Shown: positions 27,592-36,809, counted from the stretch's first letter. The stretch: DNA of 64,000 nt from Gemmata massiliana (GCF_901538265.1 NZ_LR593886.1:5725738-5789737); one strand, 5' to 3'. Notes: a model not told the origin generated them from the sequence alone. Made by a program: numbers and translations.

Positions 27592-28706
27592 GCGGACCCC
27601 AACACGTCGGACATGCGGACCACGCGGTGTTCGGTCGCGGCCGCGAAAACGGCCTCGCACAGCGCGACCGTTTCCACGTTGTCACGTCCATTGATCTCCG
27701 GCTCGATACCGTTCTCGACCGCAACCAGGAGCTGCGCCATCGTGCCCACGAAGGCGTCCGGGAACCATACGTCGTCCCACTTCGGGCGCACCCAGGTGTC
27801 GGGTTGCTGTCGCGTGCTGTATTCCAGCGAACTCGGCTCGCGGGTTGGGTACTTGGGCCAACCAATTGTGCCTTGCATCAACCCGTCCGTTCCTTCAATG
27901 CGCCACTTGATCCCGATGTCACCGGCCGCGCCTTCCTTGCTCGGCCCGGTCCACACGTCGTCCCACGACGCAGCCCGCGCGCCCGACTCGTACTCCAGAA
28001 TGTAAAGATTAATGCCGTCCCGGTGCGGGAATTTGGTTCGCGGGTCGGGTCGGGTGGACGCGAGCACCCGCTCCGGTGTGCCGAGCCAGTATCGGAAGGT
28101 ATCCAGGTGGTGAATGCTCATGACGAACGTGGAGAGCGACGGCAACCCTTCGGCCCACGGCATCCAGTGCGGAATCGCTCGCATGTCGATCGTGGCCAAC
28201 ACGATTTCACCGAGCCAACCGCGATTGAGAATATCTTTTGCCGCGCGCACGGACTGATCGAACCGCATGTTCTGGTTCACAGCCAGCACGATCCCCGCGT
28301 CCGCACACAGTTTCACGAGTTCTCGCGCGACCATCACCGACAGCGCGAGTGGTTTCTGAGCCAGTATGCCTCGAAGTCGTCCGCGGCCGAGTTCCACTGC
28401 CCGCCGAATCAGATCGGGTTGGGCGGCTGGTGGGACTGCCACGTCGAGGATTTCGACCTCGGGATTTGCAAGCAGCGCCTCAATGCTCTGAACAATGGGG
28501 ATGTTGTACTGTGCTGCGACTTCTTTCGCAGTCGTCTCGTTTCGCGAAGCAATGGCGATGGGGTTGAACCCAGCATTGCGGTAAGCAAGCAGGTGACAAT
28601 CCCGCATGATGAACCCCGAACCGACACACCCGACCCGCCAGTCCAGACGGCGAGGAAGCGTCGGCTTGTAGTTCAGTCCAAGTGCAGAGTCGAGAGAGGT
28701 TGGCAT
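27588..28706 (-). CDS. Gfo/Idh/MocA family oxidoreductase
   Basis: 372 residues from the ATG at 28706, whose A is the last base of the upstream gene's TGA. An ATG 36 bases upstream is less likely. The NAD(P)-binding fold shows VGCVGSGFIMRDCHLLAY, PIAIASRNETTAKEVA, VEILDVAVPP and QKPLALSVMVARELV (EKP-like motif as QKP). The C-terminal half has IHHLDTFRYWLG. Family members act on sugars and inositols; substrate unknown. It is the middle gene of a three-gene overlapping cluster with the genes at 26770 and 28706. Confidence 0.85.
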   Translation of the reverse strand: MPTSLDSALGLNYKPTLPRRLDWRVGCVGSGFIMRDCHLLAYRNAGFNPIAIASRNETTAKEVAAQYNIPIVQSIEALLANPEVEILDVAVPPAAQPDLIRRAVELGRGRLRGILAQKPLALSVMVARELVKLCADAGIVLAVNQNMRFDQSVRAAKDILNRGWLGEIVLATIDMRAIPHWMPWAEGLPSLSTFVMSIHHLDTFRYWLGTPERVLASTRPDPRTKFPHRDGINLYILEYESGARAASWDDVWTGPSKEGAAGDIGIKWRIEGTDGLMQGTIGWPKYPTREPSSLEYSTRQQPDTWVRPKWDDVWFPDAFVGTMAQLLVAVENGIEPEINGRDNVETVALCEAVFAAATEHRVVRMSDVLGSA

Positions 28707-29353
28707 CACGTCTTCCCCAGCAACAAATCCACCACCCAGCAACCCCGAACGTGCAGTCCGTCGCCTCGACAGTGGCTCAAAACGTCCTCGTTGTCACACC
28801 CAGCGTCCTGAAGTGCATCGGCAAGAATCGGCATGCGGTCAAAGACACGGCCTTCGTAGACGCCAGTAGCAAGCGCGAGGACATCGGATGTGAGCCAAGA
28901 GGAGTCAACGACAACTGGGCGGAAGGGATTGCCGAAGATGTCTCGAACTAAATCTGCTTGTGCCTTATTCTCAGCACATCGAGCCTCTTCGTATTTGCCT
29001 TGCCGCTGCCGCACTGCGGCCAAAGCAGCAACAGCTTGTCCGACACTCGCTGTTTGGGCGATTGCAACACTAATAGGAGCGCAGGCGGTGCCACAGGTTA
29101 CGCTGTCACATACCCGCCGCCACATCTTTTCAAGTTCGGTTGTTGTTGCCAGTCCTTCTGCGAATCGTTCTGCCACTTCAATTGCACGGTGACTCTGATT
29201 GTTCAAAAGATGCCATACCCGACGCCCGCAAGAACAGGCGTGCAGGCGAAGCTTACGACGCCCAAGTTTTGTCCGAGACACTTTCAGTCCAAGACAGAGA
29301 AAATTGTGCATCGGTGTCGGGTCGGCACACGCCAGCCACTCGGCTTCCGTCAT
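28706..29353 (-). CDS. Gemmata paralogue-family protein of unknown function
   Basis: 215 residues from MTEAEWLAC (ATG at 29353); seven upstream residues are dropped because this start matches the family. The sequence follows a pattern I know from many Gemmata proteins: a short N-terminus, then RRKLRLHACSCGRRVWHLL, AIEVAERFAEGLAT, DIFGNPFRP, MPILADALQDAGCDNEDVL and CRGDGLHVRGCWVVDLLLGK. The conserved cysteines suggest a bound metal or a disulfide, which is inference. Function unknown. It overlaps the oxidoreductase gene by one base. Confidence 0.7.
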   Translation of the reverse strand: MTEAEWLACADPTPMHNFLCLGLKVSRTKLGRRKLRLHACSCGRRVWHLLNNQSHRAIEVAERFAEGLATTTELEKMWRRVCDSVTCGTACAPISVAIAQTASVGQAVAALAAVRQRQGKYEEARCAENKAQADLVRDIFGNPFRPVVVDSSWLTSDVLALATGVYEGRVFDRMPILADALQDAGCDNEDVLSHCRGDGLHVRGCWVVDLLLGKT

Positions 29354-29394
29354 CGCTCGCCCTCCGAGCCGCAATCAGCCGCGTCCGCACGTCA

Positions 29395-30330
29395 TCACGC
29401 GCTCGTGAGGACACGCAGTTCGCGCGGGAGCGGAAAGCTCACGTCTTCTTCGCGAACGACGCGCGGTTCCACGGTCGCACTGAACTTCGCACAGAGGTAG
29501 TTGATGCAGTCTTGGACGTGCTCTTCGGGCGCGCTGGCGCCTGCGGTCACGAGGACAGTATCGGTAGACCGGAACCACTCGTCCTTCAGTTCCGACACGC
29601 GGTCGATGAGGTACGCGGGCTTGCCGTTGGTGCGGGCGAGTTCCGCCAACCGCTGGCTGTTCGAGCTGTTCTGACTCCCCAGCACCAGCACCGCGTCGGC
29701 TTCACCCACGAGCTTCTTCACCGCGTCCTGGCGGTTTTGTGTCGCGTAGCAGATGTCGTCCTTGTTCGGTCCCACGATTTGCGGGTACTTCAGCTTTAGC
29801 GCGTCAATGACCACCTTCGCTTCGTCCACGCTCAGGGTAGTCTGCGTGAGGAATGCGAGTTTCGTATCGGCCGGAAGGGTCAGAGCCTCCACGTCGGCCG
29901 CGTCCTCAACGAGGACCATGTTCGCGGGGGCTTCACCCATTGTGCCGATCACCTCGTCGTGCCCCTCGTGGCCGATGAGGACGATCGTGTACCCCTCGCG
30001 GGCGAACTTGATCGCTTCCTTGTGAACTTTGGTCACGAGCGGGCACGTCGCGTCGATGGCCCGCAGGTTTCGCTCTTCGGAGTGCTTGCGGATGACAGGG
30101 GAGATGCCGTGCGCGCTGTAGAGTACCGTGCCGCCCACGGGCACTTCGGCGATGTCGTCCACGAACACGACCCCGAGCTTCTGGAACTTCTCGACGATGG
30201 GCCGGTTGTGAACGATCTCGTGATAGACGTACAACGGGCTGCCGTAGTGCCGCAGCGCCGTTTCCAGTGCGTCTATTGCCATGTTCACGCCAGCGCAGAA
30301 CCCGCGCGGGTTGGCGAGAATGATCTTCAT
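29395..30330 (-). CDS. ispH: 4-hydroxy-3-methylbut-2-enyl diphosphate reductase
   Basis: 311 residues. It makes IPP and DMAPP in the last step of the MEP isoprenoid pathway. The three cysteines that bind the iron-sulfur cluster are at 12 (NPRGFCAGV), 96 (IDATCPLV) and 194 (DDICYATQNRQ). HEGHDE at 121-126 holds the catalytic glutamate, and LGSQNSSNSQRLAELA is the diphosphate pocket. Length is typical. The palindromic element at 30403 lies upstream of its start and may touch its promoter. Confidence 0.96.
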   Translation of the reverse strand: MKIILANPRGFCAGVNMAIDALETALRHYGSPLYVYHEIVHNRPIVEKFQKLGVVFVDDIAEVPVGGTVLYSAHGISPVIRKHSEERNLRAIDATCPLVTKVHKEAIKFAREGYTIVLIGHEGHDEVIGTMGEAPANMVLVEDAADVEALTLPADTKLAFLTQTTLSVDEAKVVIDALKLKYPQIVGPNKDDICYATQNRQDAVKKLVGEADAVLVLGSQNSSNSQRLAELARTNGKPAYLIDRVSELKDEWFRSTDTVLVTAGASAPEEHVQDCINYLCAKFSATVEPRVVREEDVSFPLPRELRVLTSA

Positions 30331-30402
30331 GCAGAACCTCCTGTGAGCGCTGTTATGCTACGCCAACCGCAACACAAGTCGAAGACCAACCCGAATCGAA
30401 GC

Positions 30403-30534
30403 ACCTACCCCCCCCGTCCCCCTCCCTGAAGGGAAGGGGAGCAGGCGCGCGAAATTTCTGTGCGTAAAGCGAGGGCCGCGGACGCCGAAGTGTATTTCTC
30501 CCCTTCCCTTCAGGGAGGGGGACGGGGGTAGGTT
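30403..30534. repeat. Palindromic interspersed element, copy A
   Basis: Inverted arms at 30403-30441 and 30499-30534: the right arm matches the reverse of the left except for three extra C in the left one. The arms begin ACCTACCCCC and include CCCTCCCTGAAGGGAAGGGG. The spacer of 57 bases starts with CAGGCGCGCGA. Copy B inside the glycosyltransferase gene (47151-47286) has the same arms and a related spacer start. Here it sits between ispH and the gene at 30606. Confidence 0.85.
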
Positions 30535-30544
30535 CTACACCCCC

Positions 30545-30577
30545 CAAAAACGCCGAACGCCACCCATTTGGGTGGCG
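30545..30577 (-). terminator. Rho-independent terminator
   Basis: Stem of eight pairs (30558-30565 with 30570-30577), 4-base loop. On the minus strand it is followed by GGCGTTTTTGG. Probably ends the gene at 30606. Confidence 0.7.
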
Positions 30578-30605
30578 CTGCGGGCGAGGGTTCCGATCAC
30601 CCGAT

Positions 30606-30947
30606 TTACTTGATTTCGACCTTCGGCTCTTCGATGTGCTTCTTCTTGTCCTTTTCGACGACCTTGCCGGTCACGGTCGCGTCCACGTCGGCCTTGCAGC
30701 ACTTACCGTGGTACTTCTCGGCGCCGCCCTTGTCGTCCAGGTAATACTTAACGTCTTTGCCGCCTTCCTTCACGATCAGAGCGTGACCGCACTTGTCGGT
30801 TTCGCTCAGGGCGCACTTGGTGCAGGTGAGCTTGCCTTCGAGCTTCTTGACGTCCTTCTTGTCTTCGGCCTTGGCGGTGAAGCCGTTCCCGCCGAACCCA
30901 ACAACAACGGCGAACCCGAGCGTGAGTGCTAACGCGGCGCGCAGCAT
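30606..30947 (-). CDS. Small exported cysteine-rich protein
   Basis: 113 residues from the ATG at 30947; the longer frame to 31154 adds no signal. A signal peptide (ALALTLGFAVVVGFGGNGFTAKA) is followed by LTCTKCALSETDKCGHALIV and KYHGKCCKADVDATVTGKVV, a cysteine pattern (CxxC, C, CC) that could bind a metal ion. It may belong to the DUF6370-like planctomycete group; I cannot confirm that. Lysine-rich. Divergent from the exported gene at 31178. Terminator right behind. Confidence 0.7.
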   Translation of the reverse strand: MLRAALALTLGFAVVVGFGGNGFTAKAEDKKDVKKLEGKLTCTKCALSETDKCGHALIVKEGGKDVKYYLDDKGGAEKYHGKCCKADVDATVTGKVVEKDKKKHIEEPKVEIK

Positions 30948-31177
30948 GAGAGGAACCCTTGTGTTCGGTGATTCCGGTAGCGCTGACACCCGACGCGAGC
31001 GCCACAACCCCACCGGTCGGAGACAAATATACCTATCGGTCCGCGCGCGTGCAAGAAGCGACCAAAATCGTCCACTCTCCGAATGTAACGTGTTATTACG
31101 GGGATCGCGAATTCCCCTCCCCCGCCTCGTCTTATTCACGGATAATCGGCACAACTCAAATCCGGCGGAGGGATTTC

Positions 31178-32440
31178 ATGCGCCGTCTCGCGTGCGTCCT
31201 CGTTTTGGCTCTCGGAGCCGCGGTCCCCGCAGTCAGTCACGGTGAAACTCCGATCGTGCTGGACGTAGAGGAGGTCGTCCAACTCGACGTGCTGATTCCC
31301 CCTCCCTTCCCTGGACCGGGAGGTAATCCAACCAGCGACGCGAACTACAAAGCACCCAAAGCAGACGCGGCGGTCGTTGAGTTGCTCGACGAGGGTGTGG
31401 ACCCACTACTCCCCGTACTCATTAACGACGGCGGAGGGGAAGCCGGCACCGTCACGCGCGAAGACCGGGACGTATTCGCGGGCGTCGAAGCGGTCCGCGT
31501 CACTCCGATGCAGAAGTACCGATCGCACATCCCCGGCTGGAACTTCAAGATCGTTGAAACTCCGAAAAAGGCCGGCGAGTTCCGCTACATGCGGTTCGCG
31601 TGGAAGAAGCTCGGCGGCAACGGATTAATGATCCAACTCCACGACCCGGTCAAAGGGTGGGGGAGCCGGTTCCATGCTGGAAGCAACATTTACGGTTGGT
31701 CACCCTCGATACAAGTCGCCACAACACCGGCGAAAGAGTGGGAAGTTCACACCCGCGACCTCTTCAAGGAACTCGGCGCGACCACCATCACGGGGTTCGC
31801 GCTCTCCCCGCTCGACGGCACGGCCGCGCTGTTCGACCATATGCTTCTGGGACGGACCATCGAGGATCTGGACAAGGTTACCGACGCGGCACTCGGCCGG
31901 ACTAAGCCCGCAAAAATCATGGAGCGCCAGGAACGCGACACCCACTGGGAAAACTTGATGGGCACGGACCGGGCAAAAGCTGCGGTCGCCCAGCGCGCGT
32001 TGCTCGCGGGCGCCCCGGACCACGTCGCGTTCATCGAAACACAGCTCGGGAAGCTTTCGATCGACAAGAACGAGCGTACGCGCATCCGCAAACTGATCGA
32101 GGAACTGGACGCGGAATCGTTCGACGTGCGCGACGCAGCGACCGACGAGTTGGTGAAGCTCGGCGCGCCCGCGGCCGAAGCGGTCCGCGCACTCGAAAAC
32201 AGCGCGCCCAACGACGAAGTGCGGTACCGCACCCGGTTGATTCTGCGCAAACTTAACGGAGAAAATGGGGGCGGACCGGTGGGTCAAGCGGGTCGGTTGA
32301 TGCGCGCCGTTCGCGTACTGGAACGGGCCAACACAGAAAAGGCCCGCGAACTCCTCGCGCGATTCGCGGACGGCGAGTTCGGCGCCGAGATCGCTCCCGA
32401 CGCGAAGGCCGTCCTCGCGCGCCTTCCTAAAATGCCGTAG
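31178..32440 (+). CDS. Exported protein with repeat module shared with the sigma factor at 3381
   Basis: 420 residues from the ATG at 31178, preceded by GGAGGG; upstream frame excluded. A signal peptide (ACVLVLALGAAVPAVSHG) is followed by a proline/glycine-rich linker, a region of unknown fold (VTPMQKYRSHIPGWNFKIVETPKKAGEFRYMRFAW) and a repeat module near 300-390: LIEELDAESFDVRDAATDELVKLGAPAAEAVRAL. That module is the same LxxLDxxxFxxRExAxxxLxxLG pattern found twice in the sigma factor at 3381. Function unknown, probably periplasmic. The DUF6797-type gene follows closely and may share its transcript. Confidence 0.72.
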   Translation: MRRLACVLVLALGAAVPAVSHGETPIVLDVEEVVQLDVLIPPPFPGPGGNPTSDANYKAPKADAAVVELLDEGVDPLLPVLINDGGGEAGTVTREDRDVFAGVEAVRVTPMQKYRSHIPGWNFKIVETPKKAGEFRYMRFAWKKLGGNGLMIQLHDPVKGWGSRFHAGSNIYGWSPSIQVATTPAKEWEVHTRDLFKELGATTITGFALSPLDGTAALFDHMLLGRTIEDLDKVTDAALGRTKPAKIMERQERDTHWENLMGTDRAKAAVAQRALLAGAPDHVAFIETQLGKLSIDKNERTRIRKLIEELDAESFDVRDAATDELVKLGAPAAEAVRALENSAPNDEVRYRTRLILRKLNGENGGGPVGQAGRLMRAVRVLERANTEKARELLARFADGEFGAEIAPDAKAVLARLPKMP

Positions 32441-32484
32441 TTCCCGCCGACCGTCATCAAATTCCCTCTTCCACGTGGTGTCGG

Positions 32485-34824
32485 ATGGTTCCTACGTTCG
32501 TCGCTTTTTTGCTCGCTGCGCCCGCTGCCGATGTACCGACTGCCCCGCCCCCGCGATCGATCCCGCCCGCGACCACTTTCGATCTCGCGGACTGGACGCC
32601 CCGGCCCGCGACCGGATTCGCGGCCCCCTGGGAGAAGATGACCGACAAGGACTGGATCGATCCGCGGTTCCGCGAGATGAACACCGGTCCGTTCCTGAAC
32701 TGCACGATGCGTTACCCGTTCGATAAGCGCCACGAAATGGTCTACAAGGCGACCGTGGTGAAACTTGGCGGTAAAAATGACGCAGCCGCGGTCTTCGATC
32801 GCTGCACACTCCGAATGAACTCCACGTGGACCGGAGGATATCTCAACCACAGTGACCGACGGTTTGGGTTACTAAATACTCCCACCCCGAAGGGGCCAGT
32901 GCTCTCCGCGTCAACTTCGGCGCCGGGTTGGGCTGATCCGCAGGGGAAATGGGATGCCCGCGTGCCGCGGTTCACCGCGCCGATCGCGCGCGAGTGGGCG
33001 CAGTACCGCGGGCTGTACCTTCACGACGACCGCGTCGCCCTCGCGTACACGGTCGGACCGCGTGCGGTTCTTGAGAGCGCGGAATCGGTGACCGCGAGTG
33101 ACTACCAGCTCGTGGCTTCGGCCCTCGAAGTCGGCCCCGGCAAGACGGAAGCAAAACGGTTTCTTTGCGACCTCGTGGGCGGGAACTCGACCTCGCTCGA
33201 AACAAAGGGGCTATCGGTCGTTATTTCGGGCACCGGCGCGCGAGTACGGCTCGCGTGGGTGCGTCACACGGGTGGAATCGCCCTCGATATCGGATCAACC
33301 GCCAGTATCGTGGTCGCGGCCAGCGAAAAGCCCGTGCGCTTCACGACCGGTGTTGCCGATGTCGCGGCAAAAGACGTCGACAAACTCGTCGCGGCGCTCG
33401 CAAAATTGCCCGAAACGACAGAGCTGAGCGTGCTGACGAAAGCCGGATCGAAGCGTTGGGGGGCACCGATCGTCACGAAACTCGATCGCGGCGACGAGAG
33501 CGGGCCGTTCGCGGTGGACACGCTCACGGTGCCGTACAAGAACCGGTTCAACGCGCTGTTCTTCTGCACGGGACTCGATTTCCTACCGGACGGCCGCGTC
33601 GCAATGTGTACCTGCCACGGGGACGTGTGGCTCATCACCGTGAACGAAAAAGCCGGCACCTGCTCGTGGCAGCGGTACGCGACCGGTCTCTACCACTCGC
33701 TCGGGCTCAAAGTCGTGGACGGTAAGGTGGTCGTGGTCGAGCGCGGGCAGCTCACGCGGTTACACGACCTGAACAACGACGGCGAAGCGGACTTCTACGA
33801 GTGCGTGAACAACGACTGGCACTGTAGCGGTGGCGAGCACTCTTACGACACCTGTCTCGAAACCGACCCACAGGGAAACTTCTACTTCTTCAAGACCGGC
33901 GACACGGACACCCCGACGGGCGGCTGTCTGATGAAAGTGAGCAAGGACGGCCGGAAGTCCGAAGTATTCTCCACCGGGTTCCGGCACCCGATCGGGATGG
34001 GCATGTCACCGACCGGCCTGCTGACCGGTGCGGACCAGGAAGGCAACTGGATGCCGGCCACTCGCATCGACCAGTACAAACAGGGCGGTTTCTACGGCGA
34101 CATGCGTGCCCACCACCGGGCCACTCCGCCAACGATCTACGACCCGCCACTGTGCTGGCTGCCGCGCGAATTCGATAACTCCGCGGGCGGTCAAACGTGG
34201 GTGCCCAAAGATACCTTCGGCCCGCTCGCGGGCCTGCCGATTCACTTCTCCTACGGGCGCTGCCGACCGTTCGTTCTGCTCCGTCAGGATTTGCCCAACG
34301 GGGGCGTTCAGGGCGGGGCCGTGGCGCTGGGCGTGCAGTTCCTCTCGGGCGTTTGTCGCGGGCGATTCGGCCCGGACGGGAACCTCTATGCGTGCGGGCT
34401 GAACGGTTGGCAAACCGCGGCCCAAGCGGACGGGTGCCTCCAGCGCGTGCGGTACACCGGCAAAGCGCTCGACGTCCCGACCGCAATGGTAGTGCGCGGG
34501 AACACGATCCGTCTCGCGTTCAGCCGCCCGCTCGACACGAAGGCCATTACCGCCAGTGACAACTACCGCTGTGCGTGGTGGAACTACCGGTGGGGCAGCG
34601 AGTACGGCTCGAAACGGTGGAAGGTGTCTAATCCGAATGCGGAAGGACAGGATGAAGTGCCGGTTCGCAGCGCCAAGTTGCTGCCCGACGGCCGCACTCT
34701 GGAACTCACCTTCGACGCACTCAAACCGGTGATGCAGATGCAGGTGGGCTACAACGTCAAATCCGCCGACGGCAAACCGGTAACGGGATCGGTGTTCCTT
34801 ACGATTCACAGCACCGGAAAGTGA
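32485..34824 (+). CDS. DUF6797-type exported protein with beta-propeller
   Basis: 779 residues. After a signal-like N-terminus comes a region typical of planctomycete DUF6797 proteins: PWEKMTDKDWIDPRFREM, GPFLNCTMRYPFDK, MVYKATVVKLGG and FDRCTLRMNSTWTGGYLN. Then a propeller like those of PQQ-dependent sugar dehydrogenases: GLDFLPDGRVAMCTCHGDVWLI, LYHSLGLKVVDGKVVVVERG, NNDGEADFYECVNNDWH, GGCLMKVSKDGRK, GFRHPIGMGMSPTG. The C-terminus holds a strand-rich domain. Related proteins often carry a cytochrome domain; none is seen here. The last 19 bases overlap the convergent kinase gene. Confidence 0.8.
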   Translation: MVPTFVAFLLAAPAADVPTAPPPRSIPPATTFDLADWTPRPATGFAAPWEKMTDKDWIDPRFREMNTGPFLNCTMRYPFDKRHEMVYKATVVKLGGKNDAAAVFDRCTLRMNSTWTGGYLNHSDRRFGLLNTPTPKGPVLSASTSAPGWADPQGKWDARVPRFTAPIAREWAQYRGLYLHDDRVALAYTVGPRAVLESAESVTASDYQLVASALEVGPGKTEAKRFLCDLVGGNSTSLETKGLSVVISGTGARVRLAWVRHTGGIALDIGSTASIVVAASEKPVRFTTGVADVAAKDVDKLVAALAKLPETTELSVLTKAGSKRWGAPIVTKLDRGDESGPFAVDTLTVPYKNRFNALFFCTGLDFLPDGRVAMCTCHGDVWLITVNEKAGTCSWQRYATGLYHSLGLKVVDGKVVVVERGQLTRLHDLNNDGEADFYECVNNDWHCSGGEHSYDTCLETDPQGNFYFFKTGDTDTPTGGCLMKVSKDGRKSEVFSTGFRHPIGMGMSPTGLLTGADQEGNWMPATRIDQYKQGGFYGDMRAHHRATPPTIYDPPLCWLPREFDNSAGGQTWVPKDTFGPLAGLPIHFSYGRCRPFVLLRQDLPNGGVQGGAVALGVQFLSGVCRGRFGPDGNLYACGLNGWQTAAQADGCLQRVRYTGKALDVPTAMVVRGNTIRLAFSRPLDTKAITASDNYRCAWWNYRWGSEYGSKRWKVSNPNAEGQDEVPVRSAKLLPDGRTLELTFDALKPVMQMQVGYNVKSADGKPVTGSVFLTIHSTGK

Positions 34825-36389
34825 CCGATGAACGCCACACCGCGGCTTCCGTGAGACGGACGGGAGTCGCGGCTCGCCAGTTTCTGCGTAGTGCCCGGTT
34901 CGACGTCACGTTCACTATTCGGTTCCGGGGCCGGACCGAGTGTCGCGGCCCAAATCGCCAGAACAACCAGAACCAGAACCGCAACGCCGATCAGAACCCA
35001 CTTGAGTGCTCGCGACATCGGCGCTTCAACGGGCGCGGGCGGAGTTCTCGTTGCGCTTCGCCGGATCGCCGATTGGCGCTTGGTTGTAGTGCGCACTGGA
35101 GACGGCTCGATCACCGCGAGCGGCTCCTCCAGAGCGGACGGGCGCGGTGTCTTGTCCGACGGCGCAATCTGTTGCGGGATCGGCGCCGGTTCGGGCGGGA
35201 TGTCGAGCAGTGGTTTCGTACCAATCGACGAACCACTCGCTGGCGCGAGTGTGCTCCGCGGGGGGTGCGTGTCTTCAGAAAGGGCGCTGTTCGTGGACCC
35301 GTCCGAAACGGCGATCACCGGTATCGCGGGCGCACCGACCGGGTAAATGGTGAACGGCTCGATCGCGACGGCAAACTCGCCCGCGGTCGCGAACCGGTCA
35401 CTCGGCTTTTTCGCCATCAGTTTGGCAACCAGTTCGGCGACCCCGGCCGGAACGTCGGGCCGAACGGACTGGAGCGCCGGCGGGTGATTGGTTTGGTGTT
35501 GAATCAGCTTCTCGATCGGCCCGCCGCTCGGAAACGGCGGGTTGCCTGTGAGCAGGAAATAAACCGTACACCCGAGCGAGTACAGGTCCGCCCGCGCGTC
35601 CACGAGTTTGGAATTGCGCGCCTGTTCGGGGGCCATGTAATCGGGGGTGCCGACCACGGTGTGATCGCGCGTGAGATCGGGCGAAACCATGTCGTCCGGG
35701 TCGATCGCGCGGGCCAGTCCGAGGTCGAGTACCTTCACTACTGCCGGCTCGGTCGCTTGCGGCAAATGGCGCTCACCGGCTACCACGATGTTGCTCGGTT
35801 TCACGTCGCGGTGAACCAAACCGTGTTCGTGGGCGTTCTGCAGCCCCAGTGCGGCCTGGCGCGCGTACTCGCACACCTCTGTGACTTCGAGCGACCGGTA
35901 GTCACGGATCATCCGGGCCAGGTCGATCCCGTCCACGAACTCCATCGCGAGGTAGAACTTGCCGTCGATTTCGCCCGCGTCGTCCACGCGCACGACGTTG
36001 GGGTGGTTGAGCTTCCCCGTGGCCTGCACCTCGCGCGCGTACCGCCCGCGCACCGTGGGGTTCGTCACAAGCCCCGGGCGAATCACCTTCAGCGCGACCG
36101 TGCGGTCCAGTTGAACGTGGCGGGCGCGGAACACTTTCCCCATGCCCCCCTCGCCGATTTTGTCGAGTACGACGTAGGGGCCGACGATGAGGTCCGCGAC
36201 CTTTCCGCGGAAGATTTTGCCGAGCTGGTACCGGGTAACGAGTTCGCGGTGAACGATGTACCGCATCCCGCCCTGTAGGTCCGCCCCGAACGAGTTCAGG
36301 ACGCGTGTCACCGCCCGGAGCTGTTCGGGGGTGAACAGCCCGCTGACCCGCAGAGCTTGCATCAGGTCTTCGGCCGAGTCCAAGTGCAT
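34806..36389 (-). CDS. Membrane Ser/Thr protein kinase
   Basis: 527 residues from the ATG at 36389. A 70-residue N-terminal part (LMQALRVSGLFTPEQLRAV, LVTRYQLGKIFRGKV) is common before planctomycete kinases. The kinase runs from about 70 to 340: GEGGMG, Lys101, HRDVKPSN at 193-200 and DLG at 222-224 (Leu replaces the Phe of DFG, a common variant). After a Pro/Thr-rich linker there is one membrane helix (463-484) and a short outside tail of about 40 residues without a sensor domain. The gene ends inside the convergent gene (19-base tail overlap). Confidence 0.9.
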   Translation of the reverse strand: MHLDSAEDLMQALRVSGLFTPEQLRAVTRVLNSFGADLQGGMRYIVHRELVTRYQLGKIFRGKVADLIVGPYVVLDKIGEGGMGKVFRARHVQLDRTVALKVIRPGLVTNPTVRGRYAREVQATGKLNHPNVVRVDDAGEIDGKFYLAMEFVDGIDLARMIRDYRSLEVTEVCEYARQAALGLQNAHEHGLVHRDVKPSNIVVAGERHLPQATEPAVVKVLDLGLARAIDPDDMVSPDLTRDHTVVGTPDYMAPEQARNSKLVDARADLYSLGCTVYFLLTGNPPFPSGGPIEKLIQHQTNHPPALQSVRPDVPAGVAELVAKLMAKKPSDRFATAGEFAVAIEPFTIYPVGAPAIPVIAVSDGSTNSALSEDTHPPRSTLAPASGSSIGTKPLLDIPPEPAPIPQQIAPSDKTPRPSALEEPLAVIEPSPVRTTTKRQSAIRRSATRTPPAPVEAPMSRALKWVLIGVAVLVLVVLAIWAATLGPAPEPNSERDVEPGTTQKLASRDSRPSHGSRGVAFIGHFPVL

Positions 36390-36594
36390 TCCGATTCGGG
36401 CGGTGCCGTGATCGAATCGAGGGCCGGCGCGAATGCCGACGTGTCCAATTGAGCTAATTATAGCGCGCGGACAATCGATCTGGAGTGACAAATCGGACCT
36501 CTGCGTCCGAACTTCACGTTACAAACCAACGCCGACTGGAAGCCCGGCGTTAAAAAGTCGATGATAAACGGTCAGCCGATATGAGGAGAGAACA

Positions 36595-36762
36595 ATGTCC
36601 CAAACCGCAAAACCACAAGTGCCCACCCCTATTACCGCATCTGAACCGGCTCCGCCGTACCGCCGCGTGTATGCGTGGGTGTTCCAGGCGTGGCTCATCA
36701 TGTTTTTGGGTGTGATTTGCTGTGCGCTACTTTCCTACCTGCTCTCCTACATCCCGAAGTGA
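36595..36762 (+). CDS. Small single-span membrane protein
   Basis: 55 residues. The ATG at 36595 has an AGGAGAG site at 36584-36590. The first 27 residues are hydrophilic and proline-rich; a helix follows (WVFQAWLIMFLGVICCALLSYLLSYIPK). The strong ribosome site and clear hydrophobic segment support a real gene although it is short. Function unknown; two adjacent cysteines in the membrane segment are unusual. Confidence 0.65.
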   Translation: MSQTAKPQVPTPITASEPAPPYRRVYAWVFQAWLIMFLGVICCALLSYLLSYIPK

Positions 36763-36809
36763 TCCGAACAGGTTAAACATTCAGAATTTGCGCAATTCCA
36801 ACCGCACTC

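Noticed and set aside
34821..36278. 485-codon plus-strand frame
   Set aside because: Antisense to the Ser/Thr kinase at 34806-36389, which has all catalytic motifs.
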